DNA of 64,000 nucleotides, taken from positions 4,836,001 to 4,900,000 of the forward strand of contig JACDQD010000103.1 in the NCBI GenBank assembly GCA_019843655.1. Reading direction: 5' to 3'. Positions within the stretch are counted from its first letter, which is position 1, and the number at the start of each line of letters is the position of its first letter. Shown here one piece after another: positions 19,235 through 31,969 of the stretch. The DNA is from Lethocerus indicus (lineage: Eukaryota; Arthropoda; Insecta; Hemiptera; Belostomatidae). A model generated the notes under the pieces. The model saw nothing but the letters and a program-made list of their open reading frames with translations. It searched no databases and was not told the DNA's origin. The translations under genes were made by a program, and so were the position numbers.

Positions 19235-22200
19235 CTAATGATTGGTGTCATTCCAGATCTTTGAATCACTTAACTGCACTTTTAAAGTTATGAACGGAAA
19301 CGCAATTTCAAAATCATATCGGATTTTGGCGTTTCGATCTATAATCTACGGAATGAGAATATATAATTTTAAGACACAGTTGACATTTCCGTTTATTTTT
19401 TAAGAGTAAATATTAGAGGCTTGTTTATTTCCTATATCTTCTAAAAACAATGTGTCTTATTCGGCGACGAGGGGAAGTTTATTGACGATGGCTGGGAAAA
19501 GACATTTTATAAATCAGTCCAGGCGGTGTTGATAAGTATTTCTCTGAGAGGGAAATATTATCTAGGTGTCAAGCGTAGACAGGGACTTGATGAAATGTTG
19601 CAACCCACTTGTGTTATAAGTAACTCTGGGTGAAGTCTTAGACCGAATATAATTCACCGACAAGAGAAAAGCGCGATTTTTGTTATTATCGCCTGTTTCG
19701 TTGGCAAATTGAACTAACGGGAGGCGGGCCACGACTGCTAATAAATCCGCCGGACTTAATGGAGCGGACAGTCGGTTTCATGCGATCAATAGAATTAGTG
19801 CCACTTTATTTCTGGGTCCTGCCTCATTTTTCTTCGGTTATTTTTGTTCCGGAGAAAGGAATCCCTTTCTTTCTTCTCTCAGACCTAGACTGAGTTATTT
19901 TCCACAGTAACGATCTGCAGAGAATAGCATCCAACCAAAACAACTTATCCTGCATTTTAGAACTGATGTATGCTCCAAAACTATAATGGCTGGACTTCAT
20001 TGTAACCAAGTTCAAAACGGATGAGGATTGAATCGAAATTTATTTAGAAAGAAGTGCATTTTCGATGTTGGAGCATCACACAAACATTATCGTTGACACA
20101 ACATTAATTAAATACAACAAAACATTATAATAACAATATAATAATAGGTGTCGTTAATTTTTTTTAAGTGCGCTATGTGCCACACATTATTTGTAGGGAG
20201 AGACGGCGTTCTTAATACTAACCAGCGATACACAGGTGTTCTGGGGGCATAGTATTCATAACCCCGTTATCAGTTATCGATACGCTAGCACATTCAGTAT
20301 AAATCAACTTTATCTATAGGTTAATATTTAAAATAATAAAAGTTCCTATTTTATTAATGCTTTATATTTAACCTTACTCAAACATACGAGAATAACCAAG
20401 TTTTTTTCAATCATATAGAACAGAATAATTGCACACGAGTATAATAATGAAATAATTTTGTCTACCACCAGATCAAATCCGGGTAGGCTGATTTATGTCG
20501 CTCGCCCCCTATCCACTGTGCTATATATAACCGGTGTATGCAAAATATGTTTATTATATTCAGTACAACATAATAAACCCGTATGTAAATAACGCGTGGC
20601 GCACTACTGGCCGACATGATAATAAACGCCCCGTGTACTGTGCCTTACCCTGATTTACCGCATCCGTGTATGAGGAACAATGCAAGAAGTAGGAAGGAAA
20701 AGGAAGAGAGAAATGTGAGGAGGGGACTTGTGGGGGGGCGCACTTGTTGCTATATTTGAATAGATACTTTAGGTTGAATTAATATCCGCCGCGCCTCCTG
20801 CTGACGCTAATTTATGTGAGCCTTGGAGAGGAGTTTCAGTTTATCCGGGCCGAAAAGGTTGGGAAGTAATTATTTTTAAAGGTGAAGGATTAAACCCGGT
20901 ACATTATCTAAATTGCTTTCAACAATTCGAAAAGTTATTACGTCCGACAGCTCGGGATTATAGCGGCTGTTAATTGGTCCTATTTAATTAAAACAGATCT
21001 GTCGATCCATACTGCCTTGATAATGCCTATATAACATGTTGCATCAGTGCTTTAAACATTTCCCGCTACCATATTTTGTTTAGATAATACCCGTGACAAA
21101 TCGCAGTCCATTCATTTTAAACGTCATTTTTAGAATGGAGTATCTTCAATACCTGATAATTTACTGTTAAGCCATTTTGGACCGTTCGTATAAGTATAAA
21201 AAGCGAGCCCTACTACTATCTAATTTATGACTTGGTTTAAACCCGATTAAGGCCTTTGGAATATAGCAAAATATCTGTGGGTTTGAATTAGGCGTTGTTT
21301 TTGGCAACAGCTGCACTGGGCCTATTCCGCTCGGTTGGGTTGCGATGCGATGTTCCGAATAAAATCAGACGGAAACGAGCTTTACTAACGTTCAGTTCCT
21401 GATTCCTTTGTGAAGTCGACTATAAAACGAACGCTCATCGCCGGTTGAAGATTATGCCTGTGGAATATTTGTTCGGAGACTGATTGGAAACCCGATAATA
21501 CCAAGTTGTTTGAGGCCAACCGTTTAAAGGGGAATCATCGCCCATAATCGAATCTCTCAATTTCGTTTGAGCCGCGCTTTCAGATACCGATGAACAGGAA
21601 TTAAATTCTAGGATCCGTAATCGAGTTTACATTGTCCTTCCTCTTCGTCCAACAGTATAAATAGGAATTGGCGTTAGCTTACAGAACCGTGATAAAAGGA
21701 AATTTAAGAGCATGGTTTTAGAAAATGTCTTCGGCAAATTGTTTGTTCTTAAAACTTTAAGATGAAATTGAAATTATTAGACTAGATACACAATTATTAC
21801 GCTTTCCTCATGTTCATTATTACACAGCTGCCGTAGCTTTCATAACTTGAATATTTGTATAAATAATAATAAATTAACAATTTTATACTATTCTTGCTGC
21901 ATATGCATACGTAGAAGATACTAATGTATTTATATTGAAAGCGTATTATTATATCACTATTGGCAGATCGAGACAAAGTAATTCGATGAAAACATGGCGT
22001 CAACGCCATCGAGAAAAATATGTTGTTATTTCCTTCCAATTATCAGAAGAAATACGGGACAGAATAATGCCGGGGTCTCGATAAAGGGGATTACTCGGTC
22101 CCGGCTGGCTTCAAGCAATCTGAAGCAACTGAAGAGATCGCGACCGAGATATTTTTATTCCCTTAATGAAATTCTTCGGAGGGACTGGCAGGATAACAAA

Positions 22201-23101
22201 TGTAATAAAGGGCATATGTTCTTTCTGTATGAAAAAATGGATTGTATCGTATCCTTGGGAAATCGAGGCAGGACGACAATAGGAACTCGTACAAACGCTC
22301 AGAGCCTAATTCATCGAATCGGACCACATTTAATTGTGGCTTTATTTATAGTCCAATTACGTTATTGTAACGGTTTATAGTTTATCTTCATATTCCCCTA
22401 ATATGTGAAACTTCAGTTCATGTTATCGCTGCTTCCATATATTATAAATGGACATCTTTTCAAAATAGTAATTAAATCTGTTGAATTAATAACTTGCTAA
22501 AATTCTTAGTACCTTGCACTATTATTATCAAAAAATAAACATTTTTATATTCTATATATAATAGCTTTGATTCATAACTGTGCCGACTGACAGTTTGCTA
22601 AGTGAGATTAATTCAATTTTCAACAACAACATTGAGTTGGATATTGATTTGATGTTAACATGCGAACAACGTTTATATTTCAATATATAGAATTAAATGA
22701 CACGAAAAATATAATTTAATTAATACCAAAAAGAATAATAATTAAAAAATATCTAAAAACTTAAAAAAGAATTTATCAGTGAGACTATTTTCTTAGCGGG
22801 GAACCAAAAAGGCACGACGAGAAATTCATAAAACACGAAGAAAAAGCGCCTAATTTATCGCCGGAGATACCTTCTCCTGTTCTGGAATGTTTTCACCTCT
22901 TTTTTTTTGCACGGACGGTTGAGAATGAACCGAGACTATTAACTGAGTTATTATTTGTTGGGGGGTAAAAGTGTAGGCTGTAAGAGTGGGAAGGGGGATC
23001 AGAGCTCCCAAGTTATATTGCGAAAGTTTGGCTCGGTCCCCTCTTCTTAACACCGTAAAAATTTTCATCGTCCCTCCAAGCTATTTTCATCAGCTCCATT
23101 C

Positions 23102-23105
<4 letters not shown>

Positions 23106-23140
<35 letters not shown>
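23106..23140. repeat. (TA)n microsatellite
   Basis: About 17 uninterrupted AT/TA dinucleotides inside the probable last long intron of the LDLa gene. A simple sequence repeat with no evident function. Confidence 0.95.
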
Positions 23141-23145
<5 letters not shown>

Positions 23146-23801
23146 TTTTTTGTCAAACAGTCAAATCCGGGGGTGTCTTTGAGTTGTGTGTAGACTCAAT
23201 AGAGTCTACAATGAAGGTTTAAAATACTGTTGGAAGCCGTGCACATTCTGTTGGATTGAATTCCACAACGGGGTTGAAAATGTATCTATGTTAAATCCAC
23301 ACGATCGCCGTCAATTAGGATTACCCGATAGGGGCGGCTCTGATGATAGGACCGGGAATCGTCTGTTATTAGAGATGGAAGTGCTATCCCACCCATTTAG
23401 CCGTGATTGGGTGAACGATCGCATGCAAACTGTCGATGCATTATTTATTTGAGAGTATATTTTATTCTCTGTCGGATTGATCATCCCTAACACACACATA
23501 CACAAACGTAATTTTTACACATTGCAATCCCACATCACATGTTACGATGTACATTAATAATCTGTTACCGACATGATAAGAAAACGGATATACGTACTCG
23601 TTGATATCGACAGGAATAAAGGTACGAGGTATTGTCATTTGAAGACTATACTTTTCAAGATACTTTGTCAAGATGAAGAGTATTAAGTCTGTTTGTTGCA
23701 GATTAGTTGATATCGGGTACATTTTTGTACGTTATTGTAAAAATATGGTAATTAATATGGTAATAATAATAATCGGCGTTAAATGTGGCGTTTCTTTTTA
23801 G

Positions 23802-23965
23802 AATGTCCTCCGGCTGAAGAGGACGTAATGGAAAGGTTTGCGTGTCCCACTCCGGACAGAATGGGCCGATACAGGTGTATCGACGACCACGTCCTTTGTG
23901 ACGGCTTTATCGACTGCCCCAGCGGCGAAGACGAGGATAGACAAGCGTGCATGTTTTATAAAACC
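23802..23965 (+). CDS. jeb: Jelly belly-like secreted ligand, LDLa exon (penultimate)
   Basis: This internal exon encodes one complete LDL-receptor class A module. Six cysteines fall in the canonical order (ECPP, FAC, YRC, VLC, IDC, QAC). The calcium-cage signature CDGFIDCPSGEDED has the expected Asp/Glu ligands. The acceptor is TTTCTTTTTAG; the first two bases complete a codon split with an upstream exon (phase 1), and 54 codons follow to the donor GTAGGT after Lys-Thr. Established knowledge: LDLa modules are ~40-residue, disulfide-bonded, calcium-binding extracellular folds. In insects Jelly belly (ligand of the receptor tyrosine kinase Alk) and in nematodes HEN-1 are secreted proteins with a single LDLa near the C-terminus. 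The identification rests on the single LDLa, the DRQACMFYKT end and the very short tail in the next exon. It is inference from family knowledge; another LDLa protein remains possible. Upstream exons and the signal peptide were not found. Confidence 0.75.
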
Positions 23966-24233
23966 GTAGGTACACTTTTTCTATTTAGCCAGTTTTCCCC
24001 CTTTACGCTCGCAATCCAGGCACCCGAATTTCCATGCATGGCTTGGCTAAACTTTTCACCACGCTTTTCAGTATAACGATGTCCGTCTTGTGACGTACCA
24101 TCACATCGGTGTATCACCGGTGTATACAAACTTTAGTAACGTAGGGGGTATGTAGAACCAAGACTCATTGGGGCGGTGTGACAGGAGTGGGAGATGAATA
24201 ATATATTAAATCGGGTCGGGTTTTATGTTTCAG
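23966..24233 (+). other. Short phase-0 intron (268 bp)
   Basis: It runs from GTAGGT (donor, after codon ACC) to a pyrimidine-rich TTTTATGTTTCAG acceptor at 24232-24233. Removing it joins AAA-ACC to ACG-AAG in frame, giving KTTKAHLD. In-frame stops inside the intron, and the good splice sites at both ends, support it. Confidence 0.8.
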
Positions 24234-24293
24234 ACGAAGGCGCATCTGGACATACTGGCGGACGCGTTGTTGAGGTGGGCCCGGGGTCGTTAG
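24234..24293 (+). CDS. jeb: Jelly belly-like ligand, terminal coding exon
   Basis: The last coding exon contributes 19 residues, TKAHLDILADALLRWARGR, then a TAG stop at 24291-24293. It begins right after a consensus acceptor and continues the LDLa exon in phase 0. The spliced C-terminus is therefore LDLa followed by FYKTTKAHLDILADALLRWARGR. The tail is predicted by eye to form an amphipathic helix (leucines and alanines alternating with charged residues) and ends in Gly-Arg. That could in principle serve as an amidation signal, but this is speculative. A short conserved tail after a single LDLa fits a Jeb/HEN-1-type secreted ligand rather than a multi-LDLa receptor, which would continue into EGF or propeller domains. 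Open reading stops here, so the gene ends in this exon. Confidence 0.72.
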   Translation, partial: TKAHLDILADALLRWARGR

Positions 24294-24803
24294 TGGGCCC
24301 ACCCCTCCCACCTCCCCGTACCCACACCCTACCCACCACAGCCCCGTCATAATAAAACTCATTGGCGTGAAATACCTTTTACCGACCGATATAATTCCGA
24401 TATCCGGACAATTGCAGACTTCCTACTTCATAGTTCCTCCACAGTGAGTATCCCGTTATCACGATATTTCCCCTTCACGTTCCCATCCTCACCGATGACC
24501 CTATGACTCCGACGATGAGATCAACCAACTACGATGTCGAACGAACCGAAGCAGTACTGTAGCAAAATTATTCGAGAAGAAACTCAAAGGAGAGAGGGAA
24601 GGTATAGACTATTTTTGCTATCTAAATGCAGAACAAAATGCACTTGAAAGGACATTCCTACTATTTTAAGATAAATTAAAACACTATTGATGATATAGTG
24701 TATAAATTTAAAAAATGTGCTAGCGATAGGACTACTATACATATAAATATATAATATATGTTTCTCGTTATAATCTACTGACATTGAAAAATAAAAAAAA
24801 TGT

Positions 24804-24809
24804 AATAAA
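24804..24809 (+). terminator. Proximal poly(A) signal AATAAA
   Basis: Canonical AATAAA about 510 bp after the stop codon, with a GU-rich stretch (TGTGTATATGTGCGCG) roughly 35-50 bp downstream. A plausible site for a short-UTR transcript. Confidence 0.4.
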
Positions 24810-24939
24810 TTCGGTTTCCTACGAGGAAATGACTTTAGGGAATGTGTATATGTGCGCGTTCGTAGGAGAGTGCGAGCGAAAGCTCCGACGAGTTGGTACG
24901 TATACACGAGGGGAGATAACTGTCGGATGTGCTCGATTG

Positions 24940-24947
24940 TGTAAATA
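24940..24947 (+). promoter_or_regulatory. Pumilio-type element TGTAAATA in putative 3'UTR
   Basis: TGTAAATA matches the PUF-protein core UGUANAUA. It lies on the sense strand past the proximal poly(A) signal, so only a long-UTR transcript would contain it. A single copy of an 8-mer in a 4-kb UTR can occur by chance. Confidence 0.25.
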
Positions 24948-25689
24948 CGCGTTAGCGTAATTTAACGAGTCCTACGAGACCTTCCGAATCCAATTGCATC
25001 ACGTGTGCAATCAAACGATCCGACTGAATTAGTTGTTAGGTAATTTGTCGCTAGTTAGCCTATATTATATATATATACATATATATTAATATATATTTAT
25101 GTACAAAAACAGTGTATTAGTTCGAGACGACGAGTGCGAGGCAAGCGGGTCCGCGACTCGTCTAATTCCAACATGATAGTAGTCTGTAGTAGATGCTAAC
25201 GAGTGCATTACAAAACAAAAAAGCGGTGGGAGCCGGGGTACCGATATCGGGTATTACGAAGTATAACGACGGCCGTCCCGGCCGAGTGCCATTAGGCGTC
25301 GCTTTAAACAATCTGGGGCCTACAGGGAAGCGACTGCAAGAAAAAGTGGAGGGGGTAGAAGCTCAGTAAGTGGTTTAAAAACACGATACAGTAAAAAAAT
25401 ATTACGTATATTTATTTTAATATAACAATAATACGATAGTCGACATTATATAGACATATATAAGGCGGGCGGCAGGAGAGGCGGTGGAGAAGAGGGCGCT
25501 CCGAAGCCAGCGGGCCAAAACTACACCGGGATAGGAACGGACAAGAATCGTCAGATAAGCCGACATATCGACTGGTGGACAACTCCGTATCAAAAGTAAT
25601 ATAAAGCCAGATAGAATTTGTCCGAGTCCTTTCGTCGACGCCACCCCCTATATAAGTCGTCGTAGATTCAGCTTTTCACGTGATGCATG

Positions 25690-27480
25690 TAGCGATTAGA
25701 AACAAATTCGTGTAGTATTAAAAATGGTGCATGGCGCATTAGTGTTATTTCCTCCGACCGGAGGGGGTGAACGGAGAAATTCTATCCCAATTCATAGCGG
25801 GCGGCGGCCCGGGCCACTCCGAGGACCGCCCATCTTCTTCCTTACTTCTTTAGGTGTTTCGAACCCCAGCAGAGGCGGCCGACGCGGAGTCGCCCGGGCC
25901 GGCCGGGACGAGTCTAAATTATCGAACAGGAGGCGAGCGAGCTCCGGTCGGACGTGTACCCACTCGCTAGCGCACCAGTCGGAATTAGAAAATACGTCAT
26001 ACTCGGGGGAGATAAATCTGGGGCCGTCGCGAAATAGGGAGGAGCAGCCGTCGTCCGCATTCCATTAGTTTAAGCGAAGGGCAGCGGCCGTGACGTGGGG
26101 AGAGCGGAAGGTAGGGGGGCGGGTCGGAGGGGGGCCGTGACCAGGGGCTGGGCCCCCGTCGGCCGTCGCGTCGGAGAAGGCGGGCAGGGTGCCGGGAGAC
26201 GCGTAGCGTCCTGAGCCACCGCGCCCTCTGCCCCCCACTCTTGTAGTCTCGTCCCACTTCACCGACGCAGGCGGCCGCTACGGAGGACGATAGATGACGG
26301 CCGCCCACCGCCCCGCACTTACATTCCCCGCCACCCCCAAACCGGCCTTGCCTCGGCACCGAGGAAAATCGCGAGAATAACCCACCCCTCTCGGCGGAAC
26401 ATACGCGTAGGAACGGAATATACAAAATACACAGAGGGACAGTCGACATCGCTCTAACCTTCGGGTCTATCGCGGTACACCCAACTTGTTGGATCGACCC
26501 GAATCGGAACCGACGGTAGTTTCTTGCACGGATCTAAATCAGAGATAGTGAAGAGGGTCAGGATGTAGTTTGACGGATCTAATTAGACACGGCTCGTGTC
26601 GCGTAATTAGATTAGAGTCTCTCCGTGCGTGACAGTCCTCGATGTGTAGTCTCGATTGGGGTCTGGAAAGTGGCCCGGTTTCGACGCGCCCTCGGCTACC
26701 GCTTCCCCGCCGCCCTTCTTCGCCTAAATCGTTCGCTTTTCTACCCGATGGTTCAGATTATCTTCGCGGCCTAAGGGAAAAATCTGTACATCGAACTCCG
26801 TCAAACATCGCAAATCCGTAGTTTCCCGAACGGACGCACTACTGAGCTTCGGGCCCCGAAACCGACTAGTATTTGGACTCTATCCAGTGCTCAATAGGCG
26901 ACACCGGGCGTGCTAACGCGGGAGCATGATCGAGTTGTCGGGTGGATGGTGGGTGGGTCGGGTGGAGATGAGATGGAGGCGCGCCCGCAGTGCGGCCCCA
27001 GTGAGGCGGCAGTGGGGGGGCGCCGCCGAGCAGGCCTCTCCGGGCCGTACCGATACGTATACCGACCCGATACCGGTCTCTCACCCCGAACCGCCACTAT
27101 TTTAACTTTTTTGTGTTAGTCGAACGCCATTACGTGTTTTTAGGTTAATAATCGGGCTAATACTGTCGCTAACGTGTACGTTATTTTTGGTTGTCCCGTT
27201 CAATTAATGTATCGATGTTGGGTTTAGACAAGGCGGTCTGTAATATGGGGGACTGACAGAGACGGAGAGATCGATAGAGTGATGGCCGGAGGTCGGGGGC
27301 GGAGGGGCGGGGGCGGAGGACTTCCCGCCGCCCGAATAAATATATTTTTGTTAGTCGTGATGAGGCGGGCGGAGCCCCCGCGCCCCCAACAGACCCCTCC
27401 GTCCGACACCCCGCCCCTCTACACCGGATCCGGCCGACGGTCACAATCGAGCACGCTTCCAAACGCGCGACAGACAGAGA
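25690..27480. other. CpG/GC-rich island inside the putative 3'UTR
   Basis: Roughly 1.8 kb is much richer in G+C and in CpG than the surrounding DNA, with long runs such as the GGGGCGGGTCGG-type stretch near 26.1 kb and the GGCGGGGGCGGAGG stretch near 27.3 kb. Many overlapping open frames occur on both strands (up to 150 codons on the minus strand), but all are Arg/Pro/Gly-rich and have no motifs, as expected from stop-poor GC-rich sequence. It could be part of the UTR, an unmethylated CpG island marking a promoter or enhancer, or a start region for an antisense RNA. The sequence does not decide between these. Confidence 0.5.
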
Positions 27481-28140
27481 ATCGGTGTTCAAAAAAATAT
27501 ATATATAAATATACATTTAGGTGTAATTGAAGTAATTAGATTTTAAAAAAGTTGTAAAATATTCGGGATATTTGGGTGTTTATCTCTGTGCAATGGTGAG
27601 GCGGGTTTGGCCGTGTCCAACTTGGGATTTGGGGTTGGCCCAGGAGCGGCATCAGCCGGCAGACTTCAGCTCACCGCCTCAACCTGCCCCCAGCCCACAC
27701 TTCCTTCCCTCTGTCCTCCCCTAGCCGAGCCCCCTGTCCTCATCACCACTGTGTCTGTGTGTGCGTTGTGTTCCTTTTTGATGCACCAATATAGAATAAT
27801 TTTTTTAGAAAGATATAAATATGTATAATGCACATATACCAAATCTTTTTTAGTGATGGATGTTTTGTATAAAACAACTATATATATTCGATAAAAATAT
27901 ATAGAAAAAACAGAGAATGTATGTCGATGTTTGAGACACTAATTTATTGAGCACGTTTATGCCAAATTCACTATATTTTAACTGATCAAAGTGCACTGTG
28001 AAGAATGTGATATGACGTCTAAAATATTCCTGCCACATGTTGTTTATTATATAATATATAGTGTTTATTATTGCACGTCTTGCAGCACTTTATTGTTTAT
28101 TTGTTATGGATGTTGTTGATTTGTTTATTTTTGAATTGAT

Positions 28141-28146
28141 AATAAA
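28141..28146 (+). terminator. Distal poly(A) signal AATAAA
   Basis: AATAAA followed by a GU-rich element at about 28179-28193 (TGTGTGTGTTGTTCT). Cleavage would fall near 28160-28170. After this point the base composition returns to very AT-rich intergenic sequence, which supports it as the end of the transcription unit. Confidence 0.45.
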
Positions 28147-28165
28147 GCGAATTGGTTCACTCAAC

Positions 28166-31100
28166 TTTTTACACTTGGATGTGTGTGTTGTTCTATTTTC
28201 GTATCTCTTTCTCACTCTTTTGTTGGTCTACGTACGCCTGTCTACCCCATTTTCTTCATCTTATCTTTTATTCTTTCACGCTATCTCTTCTTTACCTTTA
28301 GTCACTCTATGCGATCGAGGGACGGTATATATACCTCCGAAGGTAAAGTTTAAATGTGTGTATGTACCTATCCATTCCCACCTCTCGATCTCTAGTCCCA
28401 CATTACCAGCCCTATATTACTCAGGCTAATAGTTGTTATTAAACGAGTTTTGAATGATTAATGTAAACATATCATGCAATCTTATTATTATAAATATATA
28501 TTATACATACAGTTATTATTAAATCATATTAAATAATACGCGAGGTAAAGTGTTTTAGGGGATATATATATTTCTTATGCCTGAATAGCAGCGAGGAGCG
28601 TTTCAATTATTTTTTTATACAATTATTAAAATTGTTGTCATTTACTGGCAAGTTGAGGAAATCCCTTCAGCAATGTTTTCTCTAAATATAAAGACAGTTA
28701 TATATATATATATAAAGTATATATTTAAGGATTATATATGTGTGTCTGTGTGCGTGTGGGAGTGTGTGCGGAATGAGGGAATTTCAACAATCATGATGAG
28801 CCTAATTTATATCATATATTAAATAGGTTGAACTAGAGCGAAAAGTAATAACTGTACTAATTATATATTACATTATGGTGGGCATCACTTGTTTGTGAGA
28901 AATTAGAAAATGGTTATTGCGAAAAGATAAGCTGAAAATAAAAAAAAAGATCGAAGAGAAACTATTTCTGATTATGTACAATATGTATATTTATTAATAT
29001 ATATAATTACTGATTACTAATTATAAATATGTGATTATATCATTGTACTGTGTTGATACATATCATATTACAGAGTATGCATAAATATATATTATTTAAA
29101 ACTGTTCGTTATAGAAAAATTTACTCGTCGTAAAATATAAAAAAAAATAAGAGTTATTGTTACCTGTTTATTCACGTCCTAATGGTTGATTATATTATCG
29201 ATTTATTGGGACCTAGGAAAAAATGTCCTATCCTTTCCTACACTCTGTTGCTATTATTATAATAGTAGGTCGCTAGCTTTTAAAGCTGTCTAATAATTAA
29301 TTAATATGTGGTGCAGAACGTGAATTATGCTCGATGGTAGAACGAACTGACCGAACTCCTGTGCAGATACTTTATATCAGAAACATAGCCCTTTTATGCG
29401 TTACTATAACGTTTTTAAATATTTCCTACTTAATATAATACACATAACACATCTCTCGTCAAGACAGGAAATAATACCATAGTGTGCGGTATAATACATT
29501 TTTGCCGTATAAGGTAAATCAGGATAGAAAGGGTAACTCAGATATTCCATACCTGGAAAAAGTAACGAATACAGAGATAGTTGTAATATATCATACAAAG
29601 GTGGATTAAACTAATCGGGCTGCAGGTGCTGCGGAATCTACTGCGGAAGAATAACTTTTGATGAAAATATTATACATCGAATCAGTTGACAATGATGTCA
29701 ACAGATCACATGCGAAACGCAGCTCCACGGAGTAACACTAATAGAACCTAATAGAACACAGTTTATTCTGTAATTTAAATGTATCGGATAACAGTTATTG
29801 TAATAACTGTATATACTGTGTATTGTAAAAACACTGCAATGAACACAAATGAACAGAATCATTCAAAATGATATTTTATGAGAATAGTTTCCCTGAGAAA
29901 TTGAAGGATGATTGCCTCTACGACCATCTTGAAGACAAAATATTTACTTAATTAATATAAAAAATATGTAGAATTTTTAATTAAAATAATTTTCTGTAAT
30001 AAGTGTTCCATTCTTACCACCCTACCCAGGCAGGGAACAGTACAGGCTAAAATATAATATGTAATATTTTAATAAATAATCATCGAATCGATTACAACGC
30101 TACAAGGTAGGTACAGATTATTTGCTTTAATGAATAAAATTCTAATACTCTGCTTATTGGTCTAATCATAAATTACTTAAATTATGTAAAAATAAAAAAA
30201 ATAAATATTGTTATAAGTATATACAATTTTCTTTCCCCCCTGCCAGATTAAGTTTCGAATAGTTAACAGTATTTGTGAGTAAATTTATTTGTGTAAACGA
30301 GTGACATTATTATGTCACTAACGCGAGTGACGGTGGTGCAAAGTATAAACCGGTTACGCTTAGGACGGCACAAAGGGAGGACGTAGAAAATTACACGAAT
30401 AATTTATATATAATATCGAAAAGAAATGGACCAATTTGAGACTGTGGTATGAACGTAAATGATTAATTTCCGTTAATCAAATAGCACCATTAATTCCCAA
30501 TTCTTTTTTATTTCAATGAGAGAAAACTAGTTATAATTTCGATGAAAACGATAACATGATGTTGAATCTGGAGTTACACAAACGAACATTTTTGGACGCC
30601 ATTGCTACTCGGTAAGTCCTAGACCAGAGTTAGTTCCATTTACTTTATTCGGTCTACTCGCGTTTAACATTATTCGGACTACATCAGAGACTGGGACGAT
30701 TATCTGAAGACTGATAATCTGCTTATATGCCATATAAGAAAACTAACGAACCGAAGGGAAAACTGAATATTCAAAATCAAAGGCTGTATTCTTTAATTTC
30801 AAGCGATTATCTGATTCACAATAACCAACTATTGCCAACTATACAAAGTAGTATATTATTTTACATGCCTTTTCCAATTTCTATACCAAAACTGAGTCCC
30901 ACCGGTGGTGTGCATTAAGCCATGAGTTAGAATGGTTAAACAAATATATTTCTCAAATGTGCGAGTTGATGTAATTTACTGTGATAACATCCTGAATTGA
31001 CCAGAAGTTCATTACGCTGCGTTGAACAAGCCTCCTGCGAGAGACAAGGGCCTAATTGCCATCACAATTAAACTGTCATTTAACTAGGGTTGCTATTGTA

Positions 31101-31960
31101 GCTATGAAAGTAAATTACACCTTTGAAATTTTAATTTTAACTGGAATTATCGGAGGCACAACTGCAGCCAGCTTTTGGCTAATTTGGGGGCGATAGTGAT
31201 AATCAGTAGGATGGTTGAGATAGGGAATATAATAGACCTAGAAGTTCGATACGAACCATATTTATAAAGTATATCAAACGGTACGATATCTAATTTTAAA
31301 ATTCAAGAAACCTTTTTTTATAATAGATATACTAACAACATTTTAAATGACATCGTACATTTCTTTTCTTTCTATTTAAGTTCATTTTGTACGGTACAAT
31401 GACTAAAATTTTCTTTTTGTAATATTGGTTAATAATCCGAAAATTTGAATCCATTTGTCTAAATCTTGTTTGAAAATCGTCAAGGAGCAACAGTAGTATA
31501 TTTATGACTTTTATGATATAGACACCGGTAGTTTTTGCGCTCTGAAAGTATTTTACGAAAAATGTACCGCCACTAAGAGCCATGGTGGATGCAACCTTGG
31601 GTGTGAACAGCTTTGTGCCTTACATGAGAAGCATACAACGAGCGCTCGCTAATCCGAATTATGTCCCCCGTAAGCGGATAAAAGGAAATCCGGTAGAACT
31701 GCCAGTGAATAAAACACAATAGAGGTCAGCTCGTAATAGGTGTTGTCGAATTTCATCAGGCGGTGCGGTATTCCCATTAAAAAGGAAGCTGGAAGGTACA
31801 CGTTCTAAAGGGACACATGGTCCCACAACAAAGGGATAAGAGTAGGAGTATTAAATATTATGAGCGGGATTCGAAGAAAGGGGTCAGGGATTTCCAACCG
31901 TCTGAAGAGGATTTCACTGTAAACAATTACTGAAGAGGCCAATTTGATCATTCGGTTGAC
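28166..31960. other. AT-rich intergenic DNA
   Basis: Very AT-rich, no supported gene. It holds a TA run and a GT-rich stretch at about 28697-28770 and several short AT-palindromic tracts. Nothing resembling an exon, tRNA or transposon was seen up to the target-site duplication of the Jockey copy at 31961. Confidence 0.6.
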
Positions 31961-31969
31961 TTGCAAGAA
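31961..31969. repeat. Target-site duplication, 3' side of Jockey copy
   Basis: TTGCAAGAA lies immediately before the T run (the element's poly(A) tail read on the + strand). The same 9 bp recur at 33371-33379 on the other side of the element. Confidence 0.7.

Larger units (their letters stand above)
24294..28165 (+). other. Probable long 3'UTR of the LDLa gene
   Basis: From the TAG stop to just past AATAAA at 28141 there is no further coding exon or recognisable transposon. The segment differs from flanking DNA in having many CpGs. The distal AATAAA is followed 30-50 bp later by a GU-rich run (TGTGTGTGTTGTTCT), the usual layout of a metazoan cleavage site. A nearer AATAAA at 24804 also has a GU-rich downstream element, so short (~0.5 kb) and long (~3.9 kb) UTR forms are both plausible. 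Whether the whole span is transcribed cannot be seen from sequence. Confidence 0.45.

Noticed and set aside
25997..26449. 150-codon minus-strand frame in the CpG-rich block
   Set aside because: Arg/Pro/Gly-rich, no motif, overlaps other open frames on both strands; explained by low stop frequency in GC-rich DNA.
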